Both the position numbers and the translations under genes were made by a program. The notes beneath the pieces are model-generated. The model made no database searches, was not told where the DNA came from, and worked only from the letters and a program-made list of their open reading frames with translations. 64,000 nucleotides of DNA, taken from the NCBI GenBank assembly GCA_020832565.1, contig JAFIEI010000003.1, forward strand, positions 1 to 64,000, written 5' to 3'. Positions 25,216 to 34,193 of the stretch are shown here, piece by piece (position 1 is the stretch's first letter; every line of letters starts with the position of its first letter). The stretch is from Salinarimonas sp. (GTDB lineage: Bacteria; Pseudomonadota; Alphaproteobacteria; Rhizobiales; Beijerinckiaceae).

Positions 25216-26898
25216 TCATGCCGGAGCGCGGCGCAGGGCCTTGCCCGCAAGTGCCAGCTTGTCGCGCCAGCCGAGCCGCAGGCGTTCACCCGGCTGCGTA
25301 AAGCCGCGGGCCTGCATGCGGTCGAACAATTTGCGATACCCCTCCATCATGAGGATTGCGGGTTTGAGCCGCGCGCGATCGAGCCCGGCGAGCATCGCGT
25401 CGACCTCCACGAATCCGGCCTGCGCCTCCTGCGCGAGCGCCTCGCAGACCTCGGCGAAACGCGGATCGCGGATCAGCGTCTCGGCAGGGGCATCCGCGAG
25501 GCCCAGCGCGGCGAGGCGTGAGAGCGGCACATAGACCCGCTCCATCGCCGCATCGTCGGCGACATCGCGCAGGACGTTCACGGTCTGCAGGGTGTGGCCG
25601 AGTGTAATCGCGAAATCCCGGGCCTGCGGCGCACCGAAGATGTGGATCGAGAGCACACCGACGGCACCGGCGACGCGGCGGCAATAAAGCGCGAATGCGG
25701 CATCGTCTTCGATGCGCACGCGCGGCTGCGCATCCGCCTCCATCCCGTCGAGCAGGGCGTGGAATTCCGCGCGCGGCAGATCATGGGCGCGCATGGCACG
25801 GGCGAGTTCGCGCCCGATCGCGGTTTGCGGCGCATCGGGCAGCGCATCGATCTCGGCACGCCATGTGGCCAGGAATGCGCGCTTCTCGGCCACCGGCGCG
25901 CAGCCATCGGCGATGTCGTCGATGACGCGGCAGAAGGCGTAGACTGCGTGGATCGCCCGGCGGCGCTCCCCCGGCAGGGCGGCCATGCCGATGCGGAAGG
26001 ACGAGCCCGATGCCGCGACGATGCGCCCGGTGATGCCGGGGGCCGGATCGCGGCGACGCAACGGCAGGCGTGCAAGAGCGGTTCCGGTGGCGCGCAGGAC
26101 ATCGGCCTTGCCGAGCTTGACCCGCGTCACGACCGGATCACCACTGCGCAGTCTGGCTGCGAGCCGCACGGCAAGTTCGAGGGTCACCGCGCTCTCCGCC
26201 GCGAGCCGTCGGCTGCGCACCATGCCGGGCAGGAAGCGTGCTTCGTCGAGGAGCCGGTCGACACGATCGAGCGTGGCGTCGATCACCGCGCGACGGCCTT
26301 CGCCATTGGCAGGATCGAAGAACGCCGCCTCGCCGCCGGCAAGGTCGAGCCAGGGCGTGGGCAGGTAGATCCGGTCGAGGGCGGCACGGTCCTTTTCCAG
26401 GTCCTGCAGATGATTGAGGATCTGCAGCGCGGTGCACAGCGCGTCTGCCGCTTTCTGGGCGCGCGCGCCATCGGGCTGGCGGTGCTCCCCATGCAGCCGC
26501 AGCAGGAACCGCCCCACGGGATCGGCGGAGCGGCGGCAATAGTCGCGCAGCTCCGCCCAATCCGCATAGCGCGTCTTTACGGCATCCTGCCGGAACGCAT
26601 CGAGCAGCATGCGCGCTTCCTCAATCCCGGCCCCGAAGGCAGCGTCCATTTCGTGCAGTGCCGCGGCGAGGGGCTCATCCGCATCGCCGGCGATCAGCGC
26701 GCGCTCGAAAGTGTCGAGCCGCGCCAGTTTCTCGTCGCCCGAGAGATCGCCGTCATCGGCGATATCGTCGGCTGCGCGGACATAGCGATAGAAAGCCAGA
26801 ACCGCCCGGCGCAGGGGCCGGGCGATGAGATGGGAGGCGACGGGAAAATTCTCGTCGCGATGGGTTTTGGTCGGGGCGATGGCGGCAGTACGACTCAT
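25216..26898 (-). CDS. fused HpnC-HpnD squalene synthesis protein
   Basis: A 560-residue protein made of two head-to-head prenyl synthase domains. Residues about 12-270 match HpnC (DENFPVASHLI, Asp-rich RAADDIADDGD at 41-51, and LNHLQDLEKDRA with the second Asp-rich motif). Residues about 290-545 match HpnD (SGSSFRIGMAALPGERRRAI, VYAFCRVIDDIADG, and VNVLRDVADDAAMERVYVP). In other bacteria HpnD makes presqualene diphosphate from farnesyl diphosphate and HpnC converts it to hydroxysqualene, each as a separate protein. Here both Asp-rich motifs of both domains are intact, so one polypeptide should do both steps. There is no internal stop or obvious frameshift. Confidence 0.9.
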   Translation of the reverse strand: MSRTAAIAPTKTHRDENFPVASHLIARPLRRAVLAFYRYVRAADDIADDGDLSGDEKLARLDTFERALIAGDADEPLAAALHEMDAAFGAGIEEARMLLDAFRQDAVKTRYADWAELRDYCRRSADPVGRFLLRLHGEHRQPDGARAQKAADALCTALQILNHLQDLEKDRAALDRIYLPTPWLDLAGGEAAFFDPANGEGRRAVIDATLDRVDRLLDEARFLPGMVRSRRLAAESAVTLELAVRLAARLRSGDPVVTRVKLGKADVLRATGTALARLPLRRRDPAPGITGRIVAASGSSFRIGMAALPGERRRAIHAVYAFCRVIDDIADGCAPVAEKRAFLATWRAEIDALPDAPQTAIGRELARAMRAHDLPRAEFHALLDGMEADAQPRVRIEDDAAFALYCRRVAGAVGVLSIHIFGAPQARDFAITLGHTLQTVNVLRDVADDAAMERVYVPLSRLAALGLADAPAETLIRDPRFAEVCEALAQEAQAGFVEVDAMLAGLDRARLKPAILMMEGYRKLFDRMQARGFTQPGERLRLGWRDKLALAGKALRRAPA

Positions 26899-26902
26899 GC
26901 CC

Positions 26903-28021
26903 TCACTCTGCCGGATAGACGCGCCCCTTCCAACCCGCAGGACGGCCCTGCCGCATGCGCAGGAGCGAGGCCCATTGGATGGAAAGCGCGACCGCGACGC
27001 TCGCCGGGTGCAGCGGGATCGCGAGAAGGCGCTCGCGTGTGCGCAGGGTGATCGCGGCGCGCAGGCCGAATGACAGGGCGAGCGCCGCGATCACGATCGG
27101 CATCGGCGCCAGGCCCGCGAGCGCAAAAGGCAGCAGGATCACCGGGAGGATATGGCCGCCGCCGAGCAGGATGGTCCAGACCGGCAGCTGTCCCGTCGTC
27201 GCCATCCCCTCATGGGCGTTCTTGATGAAGCCCTCCCAGCTCTCCGTGAAATTGCGATACATCCGGCACGTAGCCAGATCGTGTCCCGCCACGACATCCG
27301 TGCGATGGCCCTTGCGGCGAAACAGCCGGGCGAGCTGGATGCCGTCATGCAGCTTGTCGCTGATGGCGCCATGGCCGCCGATCGCGCGATAGGTCTCGCG
27401 TTCGACCAGGACGAGCTGGCCGCAGGCGGCGCCGAAGCCGGGATCCTTCGTGAGGCGCATGGCGAGCACCGGGAGATATCCGAGCATCAGGAAATTGATC
27501 ATCGGAACGGTGAGAACCTCGCCGAGGCTGCGGGTGATCTGGCGCGGGACGCCGCTGACCATCGCCTGGCCCTTCGCCTGCGCATGCGCCGCCATCAGGG
27601 CGGCGGCGTCGGGTGCAAGGCGTACATCGGCATCGATGAAGAGCAGATGCGTGCCGCTCGCCTCTTCCGAGAGGCGCTGGCAGGCATGCACCTTGCCGGT
27701 CCAGCCGGTGGGAAGAGCCGGTGCTGAGACGAGGCGCACGCGGTTGTCGCGCGCGGCGATCTCCGAGACAATCCGGGGCGTGGCATCGGTGGAGCCGTCA
27801 TCCATCACGATGACTTCGACCGGCACGCCGACACTCTCGAGTGCGGCTTCCACCGCTTCACCGATATGCTCTTCCTCGTTGCGGGCGGGGATGAGGATCG
27901 AGACCTTCGTCCCGGCAGCGGGCTTGCGCTTGGCGGGGCTGCGCATCAGCAGGAGATTGAGCGCACCGAGCCCGGCCGAGAATGCGGCCAGAAACAACGC
28001 AACATAACTGAGAACGGTCAT
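26903..28021 (-). CDS. family 2 glycosyltransferase, CrtQ-like
   Basis: A 372-residue membrane-anchored GT2. An N-terminal helix (VLSYVALFLAAFSAGLGALNLLLM) precedes KVSILIPARNEEEHIG, the DDGSTDATP and DADVRL nucleotide and metal motifs, and ISDKLHDGIQLARLFRRKG. Two or three C-terminal helices follow (LLGGGHILPVILLPFALAGL). This is the layout of the 4,4'-diaponeurosporenoate glycosyltransferase CrtQ of staphyloxanthin synthesis and of similar enzymes in other carotenoid clusters. In this operon it is expected to attach a sugar to a carboxylated C30 carotenoid. Its ATG overlaps the acyltransferase stop by four bases. Confidence 0.8.
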   Translation of the reverse strand: MTVLSYVALFLAAFSAGLGALNLLLMRSPAKRKPAAGTKVSILIPARNEEEHIGEAVEAALESVGVPVEVIVMDDGSTDATPRIVSEIAARDNRVRLVSAPALPTGWTGKVHACQRLSEEASGTHLLFIDADVRLAPDAAALMAAHAQAKGQAMVSGVPRQITRSLGEVLTVPMINFLMLGYLPVLAMRLTKDPGFGAACGQLVLVERETYRAIGGHGAISDKLHDGIQLARLFRRKGHRTDVVAGHDLATCRMYRNFTESWEGFIKNAHEGMATTGQLPVWTILLGGGHILPVILLPFALAGLAPMPIVIAALALSFGLRAAITLRTRERLLAIPLHPASVAVALSIQWASLLRMRQGRPAGWKGRVYPAE

Positions 28022-28866
28022 CCATCCCGCCTTCCATGTGCCGGATCATAGCGCTGGCCCTTCAGGCGGGCGAGAATCCGTTTGGTGAAATCGAATATCC
28101 CGCCGACGCCGGCCTTGCCTTCGAGCAGCGAATCGAACCGCGCCGGATCGCGGGTGATCACGTCTTCGCTCAGCCGGTCCGCGATCCGGGTGAGCCTGTC
28201 CTCCAGATGCAGCCGCCGCGCCTCGCGCTCCATACCTGCAAGCTCGCTGCCGGACATCGCTTCGCCGTATGCGACAAAGGCTTCGCCACCACGTTGTTCC
28301 CAGAAACCGTATTCGATGGCGACGGGCACGTATTGCGCATGCGGTGCGATCTCGACGAGGCGGGATATGCCGGGCTTGAGATCGAGCGGGCGCGCGCGCA
28401 CATCCATGAAGCGTCCCTGCGCCGCGACCCAGATCGCTGCATCGTCATGAGCCAGGATATCCGCGCTCGCAGCGAGGAAATCCTGCGCGCCCTTGCGGCT
28501 CTCCAGATCGACACCGTATGCGCCCATGCGGCCGAAGAACCCGTATTTCTCGAGCATGTCGGCATCGATCGGTGCGTAATTCTGGCGCGCGCCGAAATGC
28601 CGGTCGGCGAGCAGGATATAGACCGCCGCATCCCACCAGGCCGGATGGTTGGTGTAGAGCACCACCGGCACATCGTCGGCAAGGACGGGCGGCGCGCCCC
28701 ATTTGGCAAGACGCAGCGCGTTCATGTGGCGCCGGTAATAGCGGTCGAAATAGCGCACGAAGAAGTTGACGACGCGCGGCTTCCGGCGCCGGGTCGGGCG
28801 TTTGCCCTCCGGCAGGCGGGCGGCTAGCCGCTCCAGTCGCTTGCGTGTCTCGTCATCCGCCCCCAT
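28018..28866 (-). CDS. PlsC-type lysophospholipid acyltransferase family protein
   Basis: A 282-residue acyltransferase. The catalytic block is YTNHPAWWDAAVY (N-H-x4-D), followed by a second block around GAYGVDLESRKGAQDF and WVAAQGRFMDVRARPLDLKPGIS, replacing the usual EGTRS. The substrate position is changed from typical PlsC, so another acceptor is likely. In staphyloxanthin-type pathways an acyltransferase (CrtO) esterifies the glucosyl carotenoid; this gene holds the corresponding position between a desaturase and the glycosyltransferase, which is inference. The start at 28866 is preceded by GAGGGC. Confidence 0.75.
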   Translation of the reverse strand: MGADDETRKRLERLAARLPEGKRPTRRRKPRVVNFFVRYFDRYYRRHMNALRLAKWGAPPVLADDVPVVLYTNHPAWWDAAVYILLADRHFGARQNYAPIDADMLEKYGFFGRMGAYGVDLESRKGAQDFLAASADILAHDDAAIWVAAQGRFMDVRARPLDLKPGISRLVEIAPHAQYVPVAIEYGFWEQRGGEAFVAYGEAMSGSELAGMEREARRLHLEDRLTRIADRLSEDVITRDPARFDSLLEGKAGVGGIFDFTKRILARLKGQRYDPAHGRRDG

Positions 28867-28873
28867 GGCGCCC

Positions 28874-30409
28874 TCAGGATGCCTGTTTGAGCGCAGGACC
28901 GTTCGCGTCCTGGTCGAGCGCATCCGCCGCGATCCAGCCCGACATCATTACCATCGGCATGCCCGGCCCCGGATGCGCCGCGCCGCCGGCGAGATACAGC
29001 CCCTTTACATCGCGTGAGCGGTTGCCCGGCTTGAACGCGCCGAGGAAGCGGCCATGGCTTGCAAGCCCGTAGATCGCACCGTTGAGGACCTTGTAGCGGT
29101 CGTGGATATCCTGCGGCGTGAGATGGCGCTCGACGACGATGCGCTCCTCGATATCCGGCATCCCCGCCGTGCGCTTGAGCTTGTCGAGAATGACCTGGCG
29201 ATAGGCCGGGAACATCTGCGACCAGTCGTGATGTGGGCGCAGATAGGGCGTGTGCACGAGGACATAGAGCGCCTCGCCGCCTTCCGGGGCGACGGAGGGA
29301 TCGGTGAAGCTCGGCGCGCAGAGATAGGCGGTCGGGTCCGGTGCGGGCTCGCCCTTGTTGTAGATGTAGTCGAACTCCTCGTGTGCATCGCGCGAGAAGA
29401 CGAAATCGTGGTGCAGGATGTGGTCGTAGCGCTTGTTCAGGCCGAGATAGAGCACGACACCGGAACAGGCCGGCTCGAAACCCTTGCGATCGTAGCGCGC
29501 GCCGATCTCGCCGCCGACGAGTTCGCGATAGGTGCGGATCGAATCCATGTTGGAGACGACGCAGTCGAAGGGTTCAATGCTGCCATCGGCAAGCTTCACG
29601 CCCCGGACTTCGCCATTGGCCATGTCCAGACCGGTGACCTCGGTGGACGGCTTGAGCGTGGCGCCGAGTTCGCCGGCGAGCTTCGCCAGCGCCTCGGCCA
29701 CGGCACGGGTGCCGCCCATCGGATACCAGATCCCCTCCGCCGCCTGCATATGCGCGATGGCGCACAGGACCGCCGGGGAGCCGTAGGGGTTGGAGCCGAC
29801 ATATTGCGTGAAATGATCGAGCATCTGCGCCAGCCGCTCGTCCTTGACGTGGGAGCGGATGGTGCCGGCGACCGTCTTGCCCATGCGCAGGCTTATCACG
29901 TCGCGCAGGGTGCCGGGATTGAGATTGGCGCGCACGTTGATCGTGTCGAACAGATCCTCGACCGCCTTCCAGAAGAAGAAGCGCTCGGACACGCCGTGCA
30001 GGTGCTCCGACATCGCCTGGAACTTGCGATACCCTTCGCCGTTGCCGCGCCCGGGCGCGAACTTGTCCATGGCAATCGCCATGTCGTCGACGCTCTCGGC
30101 GAGATCGAAGCGGGTGCCGTCATCGAAGAAACACCCCCATTGCGGATCGAGGCGGCGCAGATCGAGATAATCGTTCAGATCACGCCCGGATTCGGCAAAA
30201 ATCCGCTCCAGAACGCGCGGCACGGTGAGGATGGTGGGTCCCATATCGAAACGGAACCCGCCTTCGGTGAACACCGCCGCCTTGCCGCCGACCCAGTCGT
30301 TCTTGTCGTACAGGGTCACGGCATGGCCGCGGGCGCCGAGCACGCAGGCCGATGCGAGGCCTCCGAGGCCACCACCGATCACAGCCACTTTCTTTGTCGA
30401 CACGCTCAC
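28874..30409 (-). CDS. CrtN/CrtI-type carotenoid desaturase or oxidase
   Basis: A 511-residue FAD enzyme. It opens VAVIGGGLGGLASACVLGARG (Rossmann motif), then GGKAAVFTEGGFRFDMGPTILTVP, and ends near GLYLAGGAAHPGPGMPMVMMSG, the C-terminal FAD-binding motif of CrtI/CrtN. The GTG at 30409 follows AGGAGTGCGCC. It acts on a hydrophobic polyene at the membrane. Which reaction (stepwise dehydrogenation, or terminal methyl oxidation as by CrtP) belongs to this copy and which to the one at 31006 cannot be settled by eye. It is the third gene of the operon. Confidence 0.85.
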   Translation of the reverse strand: MSVSTKKVAVIGGGLGGLASACVLGARGHAVTLYDKNDWVGGKAAVFTEGGFRFDMGPTILTVPRVLERIFAESGRDLNDYLDLRRLDPQWGCFFDDGTRFDLAESVDDMAIAMDKFAPGRGNGEGYRKFQAMSEHLHGVSERFFFWKAVEDLFDTINVRANLNPGTLRDVISLRMGKTVAGTIRSHVKDERLAQMLDHFTQYVGSNPYGSPAVLCAIAHMQAAEGIWYPMGGTRAVAEALAKLAGELGATLKPSTEVTGLDMANGEVRGVKLADGSIEPFDCVVSNMDSIRTYRELVGGEIGARYDRKGFEPACSGVVLYLGLNKRYDHILHHDFVFSRDAHEEFDYIYNKGEPAPDPTAYLCAPSFTDPSVAPEGGEALYVLVHTPYLRPHHDWSQMFPAYRQVILDKLKRTAGMPDIEERIVVERHLTPQDIHDRYKVLNGAIYGLASHGRFLGAFKPGNRSRDVKGLYLAGGAAHPGPGMPMVMMSGWIAADALDQDANGPALKQAS

Positions 30410-30489
30410 GGCGCACTCCTCGTCATCCTCATGGCCCGATACGGGCCGGTCGATCGGTATGATGCCGCAATGCTGCGGCCATCGTTGTT

Positions 30490-30984
30490 TCAGTTGCCGC
30501 CCATTCGTGCCATGCGCACGTTGATGGTGGTCGAGGGCGCCGTCACCGGCACCTGTGCCGCGCTGAAATTCGGCGGCGCCCGCCGACCCACGTCGTTCGA
30601 GAACCCGTAGGGCTCGCGCGGCAGGCCGATGATGTTGGTATCCATCCGCTCATTCATGTTGATGTCGTGATAAGCGGCGACCGCGTACATCCCCACTGGC
30701 ACATTCTCGAAGGTGAAACGCATGGTCCCGGGTTGCGCCGGCTGGAAACGCCCGTCGAGACAACGTTCCTCGGCGAAACCGCGATCGCACAGCCCGACAT
30801 AAACCTGACCCTCTGCGGATTCGACATCGCTGACCTGTACCGTCACGGTCGCCGTGCGCGTCTCCGCGCTCTGTGCAATTGCGGGCGACGCGACGCCGGC
30901 GCCGACCAGTGTCGTCAACGCGATCAATGAAATGCCTGTGCTGCGAACCGCCTTCTGCAATGGGGCCGAAATCCGTACCTGCAT
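30490..30984 (-). CDS. DUF2141 family exported protein
   Basis: A 164-residue protein with an N-terminal signal peptide (STGISLIALTTLVGAGVASPAIAQS). A DUF2141 domain follows: VQVSDVESAEGQVYVGLCD, FTFENVPVGMYAVAAYHDINMNERMDTN, then GLPREPYGFSNDV. The domain is a transthyretin-like beta sandwich of unknown function found in periplasmic proteins. It lies between the two desaturase genes with a 21-base gap upstream, so it is probably made together with the carotenoid enzymes. A role in carrying or placing pigment outside the cytoplasmic membrane is a guess. Confidence 0.82.
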   Translation of the reverse strand: MQVRISAPLQKAVRSTGISLIALTTLVGAGVASPAIAQSAETRTATVTVQVSDVESAEGQVYVGLCDRGFAEERCLDGRFQPAQPGTMRFTFENVPVGMYAVAAYHDINMNERMDTNIIGLPREPYGFSNDVGRRAPPNFSAAQVPVTAPSTTINVRMARMGGN

Positions 30985-31005
30985 GCCATACCTTCCGATT
31001 TGCCG

Positions 31006-32610
31006 TTACTCTGCGGCTTCGGCACGCGCCCCGCTGCCCGCCCGCTCCCGGCGCTGCGCCAGGTCTTCGAGCAGAAGCTTGGAACTGATGCGGGCTCCCT
31101 CGTAGATCACCGGCAACCCGGAACCGGGATGGGTGCCGCCGCCGACGAGATAGACCCCGTGTCCGAAGCGGTTATGCGGACGGAAGTAGAGCATCTGGCC
31201 CAGATCATGCGCAAGGTTGAAGGTCGCGCCTTCATTCACGCCGAAATCATTCTCCCAATCGGCCGGCGTGATCACCCGCTCGTAGCGGATGCGTTCCTCG
31301 ATATCGCCGAGCCCGAGCTTCTTCAGCCGCTCGAGCGTCATGGCACGAAATTGCGGCGCAAATTCCGCCCAATCGGTCCCCGAGCGCAAATTCGGGACCG
31401 GCACCAGCACGTACAGGCTGGTATGGCCCGGCGGCGCCATGGTCGGATCGGTGCGGCCGGGGTTCTGGACGTAGAAGGAGAAATCCTGCGGAATGCGGCA
31501 TTCGCTGATGTCGCGAATGTTCTTCTCGTAATCCTGCGAGAGGTAGATCGTATGGTGCTCGAGATCACCGACTTCGCCCTCGATGCCGAGATACATCATG
31601 AAGGTCGAGCAGGAGATGCGCGCCTTCTCGATTTTCTTGTCTTTCCAGCGCGGACGGTATTTCTCCGGGATGAGCTTGCGCGCGGCATGGCCGAAATCGC
31701 CGTTGATCACCACCGCATCCGCCGCGATACGCTCACCGCCGACCTCGACGCCGACGGCGCGGTCGTTCTCGTAGACGACCCGGTCGACGCCCTGGCCGAG
31801 CCGGATATCAGCGCCCATCTTGCGCGCGACATCGGCCATCGCCTCCGAAACCGCGCCGCAGCCGCCGATCGGATGGAACACGCCGTGCTCGTATTCGAGG
31901 AAGCTGAGGATCGTGAAGAGGCTCGGGCACTGGAAAGGCGACATGCCCAGATATTTGGTCTGGAAGGAGAATGTCAGCCGCACGCGCGGATCGGAGAAAT
32001 AGCGGCGCAGATCCTTGTCGACGCTCGAGAACGGGCGCAGCATCGGCAGCGCCTGGAGCATGGCGGGGGAGATCACGTCCGTCGGCTTGCCGAAGGGGCG
32101 CTCGAGAATGGGCCGGAAGAGATCGAGCTTGTTGCGGTTCTCCGAGAAGAAGCGCTCGACATTGGCCGCGTCCTGCGGCGCCATGCGCTCGATTTCGGCG
32201 GCGAGCCGCTTCAGATCGGGCGTGGCGCGAACATCACCGCCATCCTCGAACACGACGTGATACTGCGGATCCAGCTTCGCCATCGTGACGTGGTCCTGAA
32301 GCCGTTCGCCACAGGCGGCAAAGATCTCGTCGAGCACGCGCGGATAGAGAAAGAAGGTCGGCCCGATATCGAAACGATAACCTCCGGGAGCAGTGATCGT
32401 GCGGGTGCGCCCGCCGACGACGGGGTCGCGCTCGAAGACGGTGACGCGCATGCCCTGCCGCGCCAGCAGCATCGCCGATGCGAGGCCCCCGGGGCCCGCG
32501 CCCACGACAACGACGTGTTCGCCCTTGCCGGCTTCGAGATCCCCGAGATTGCCCAGGCCGGGGCGCGGCTGGTTGGAGGCGGGGGGGAACTGGCCGTCCG
32601 GATTTTTCAT
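31006..32610 (-). CDS. CrtN/CrtP-type carotenoid desaturase or oxidase
   Basis: A 534-residue FAD enzyme, first gene of the operon. The dinucleotide motif is VVVVGAGPGGLASAMLLARQG. TAPGGYRFDIGPTFFLYP and GVYLVGGGTHPGSGLPVIYEGA are the substrate-side and C-terminal FAD motifs. About 30 extra polar residues precede the Rossmann strand. It is clearly related to the second desaturase of the operon but divergent from it, as expected for a CrtN/CrtP-like pair in which one enzyme desaturates squalene-derived chain and the other oxidises terminal methyl groups. The promoter should lie in 32611-32859. Confidence 0.85.
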   Translation of the reverse strand: MKNPDGQFPPASNQPRPGLGNLGDLEAGKGEHVVVVGAGPGGLASAMLLARQGMRVTVFERDPVVGGRTRTITAPGGYRFDIGPTFFLYPRVLDEIFAACGERLQDHVTMAKLDPQYHVVFEDGGDVRATPDLKRLAAEIERMAPQDAANVERFFSENRNKLDLFRPILERPFGKPTDVISPAMLQALPMLRPFSSVDKDLRRYFSDPRVRLTFSFQTKYLGMSPFQCPSLFTILSFLEYEHGVFHPIGGCGAVSEAMADVARKMGADIRLGQGVDRVVYENDRAVGVEVGGERIAADAVVINGDFGHAARKLIPEKYRPRWKDKKIEKARISCSTFMMYLGIEGEVGDLEHHTIYLSQDYEKNIRDISECRIPQDFSFYVQNPGRTDPTMAPPGHTSLYVLVPVPNLRSGTDWAEFAPQFRAMTLERLKKLGLGDIEERIRYERVITPADWENDFGVNEGATFNLAHDLGQMLYFRPHNRFGHGVYLVGGGTHPGSGLPVIYEGARISSKLLLEDLAQRRERAGSGARAEAAE

Positions 32611-32859
32611 TATCTCGCTCGTTCAGATGCCGCGGTGTCGAATGTGACCGCGCTTTACACACTATGTCACCATACGCATGTCGCACGCATCAGGATCACC
32701 ACGCTGCGGCGCAAAAATTTCCGGAATTCGCCACTGTCTATGCTTTCTTCATGCGCGCCGGCGCGTTATCTGTGCGCGCTGGTGCGGGCGGGATGCGCGC
32801 AGCGCGGGATTAGTGCGCCGCTTCCCGGCGGGGGTTCAAACCCGCGCGATCATTCCCAT

Positions 32860-33345
32860 ATGAGCATATTCATGCGAAAGACAGGTATGGCTGGAATTTC
32901 ACTGTCCGTCGAGGGCAACAAGATTCAACTGTCCTTTCAGAAGGACGATCAGGCAACTGCGGTGTTGATGGATGCCGGGGCGGCGCGCACGCTCGCCTCC
33001 GCACTCAACCAGCTGCTTGATGCGCTCGATGACGACATGCTCGAATCCCTCGAAGTGGATGACGGCACCATCGATGAAGAAGACGATGATGCGCTGACCG
33101 AGGAACTGATGCGGCAATTGTCGGACGAGGAAGAGACCATCGAAGGCGAGGTGGTCGACGTCACCTCGCCCTCGATCGATGTCGGCCTCGATGAAGACGG
33201 TCATGCCGTGATCGGCCTGCAAGCCGGGCAACTGCCGCCGTTCCTGCTGCGCCTGCGCGACGACGAGGCGCGCCATATTGCCGAGAGTCTCGGCGAAATC
33301 CTTTCCGCCCCGCGCGATGCCCGCCTCTCGCAAGGCGGGCATTAA
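32860..33345 (+). CDS. acidic protein of unknown function
   Basis: A protein of up to 161 residues whose middle is very acidic (EVDDGTIDEEDDDALTEEL and DEEETIEGEVVDV). It starts with a beta-rich stretch (MAGISLSVEGNKIQLSFQKDD) and ends QAGQLPPFLLRLRDDEARHIAESLGEIL. No signal peptide or membrane segment. I do not recognise a family. In-frame ATGs at 32860, 32872 and 32887 are all possible; the last begins the ordered region. Divergent from the carotenoid operon and convergent with the periplasmic unknown. Confidence 0.65.
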   Translation: MSIFMRKTGMAGISLSVEGNKIQLSFQKDDQATAVLMDAGAARTLASALNQLLDALDDDMLESLEVDDGTIDEEDDDALTEELMRQLSDEEETIEGEVVDVTSPSIDVGLDEDGHAVIGLQAGQLPPFLLRLRDDEARHIAESLGEILSAPRDARLSQGGH

Positions 33346-33371
33346 GCGCGGGCCTTCAACGCCTTATCCGC

Positions 33372-34193
33372 TTACAGACCAATGCCGATGCGCTGCTCGA
33401 AGGTGACGGGCACCGTTTCACTGACGGGGAAGGCGACTTCGAGGGTCAGGTCACCGGTATCGCCGACCACCACGAGATTGGCGCGGTCCTCCGGCGAAGG
33501 CGGGGCATCATCCTGACCAACGACGAGGACCTCGCGCGGCTGAAGGCTTTCCGACCAGCAATAGAATTCGGTTACGGTCTGATCGCCTTCCGTCAGGCTG
33601 CGATCACGCATGCATGTCACGGTCTCGTCGGCGATCTCGAACGTCGCCTCGCCATCGGAAAGGTCGATATTCTCGACCTGATGGCGACTTTCTTCCTCGC
33701 CGGCGACGAGCACGTCGATCTCGCCGGCGATCATCAGATACGTCGCATCTTCTGCGGGGATCTCGGGCGCATCGACGGAGACCTCGAGCCAGCCTTCGCG
33801 GCCACCGATGCTGAAATCATCGCGGCGCAAGAACCCGGATGCAGCGCGCGAGGGTGAGGGATTGCGCCAGGTCAGGCCGGGTGGCGCACTGAACGGCTCG
33901 GTCCGATCCTCTTCCGCCGGCCCGTGCTCGACCAGAAGCGAATGCCCGGTATCGTCTTCCAGGCGCGTGATCTGGGAGTCGGGGCCCAGGCCCACCACAT
34001 GTGCAGGCGGCATCGCGATATGAATGCTGATCTGCGTGCGGGCCGGGCGCATCGCGTCTTCGACTGCGGGTCGCAGAAGGTTGAGCCCGGTAATGGACAC
34101 GTCGGCATCGGCGGCACGCCCGTCCTGGGCCAGCGCCGAAACCGGCAGGGCGATCAGCAGAGGCAGTGCGGCGATCTGGTATGCGATCCTCAT
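33372..34193 (-). CDS. exported protein of unknown function
   Basis: A 273-residue protein with a clear signal peptide (MRIAYQIAALPLLIALPVSALAQ, cleavage expected after AQ). The mature part is beta-rich and acidic, has two cysteines (EFYCWSE and VTCMRD) that could form a disulfide, and contains ISIHIAMPPAHVVGLG. No known domain is recognised. It is expected in the periplasm or outer envelope. It stands alone on the minus strand, with a short spacer on each side. Confidence 0.7.
   Translation of the reverse strand: MRIAYQIAALPLLIALPVSALAQDGRAADADVSITGLNLLRPAVEDAMRPARTQISIHIAMPPAHVVGLGPDSQITRLEDDTGHSLLVEHGPAEEDRTEPFSAPPGLTWRNPSPSRAASGFLRRDDFSIGGREGWLEVSVDAPEIPAEDATYLMIAGEIDVLVAGEEESRHQVENIDLSDGEATFEIADETVTCMRDRSLTEGDQTVTEFYCWSESLQPREVLVVGQDDAPPSPEDRANLVVVGDTGDLTLEVAFPVSETVPVTFEQRIGIGL

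Noticed and set aside
28874..32610. C40 (phytoene, spheroidene or spirilloxanthin) carotenoid cluster of a phototroph
   Set aside because: No crtB, crtC, crtD, crtF, bch or puf genes occur; the partner genes are squalene-forming hpnCDE.
31000..32859. Upstream part of a long plus-strand frame reaching the acidic protein
   Set aside because: Antisense to the first desaturase; only the last 160 codons or so, beyond the desaturase gene, look like a protein.
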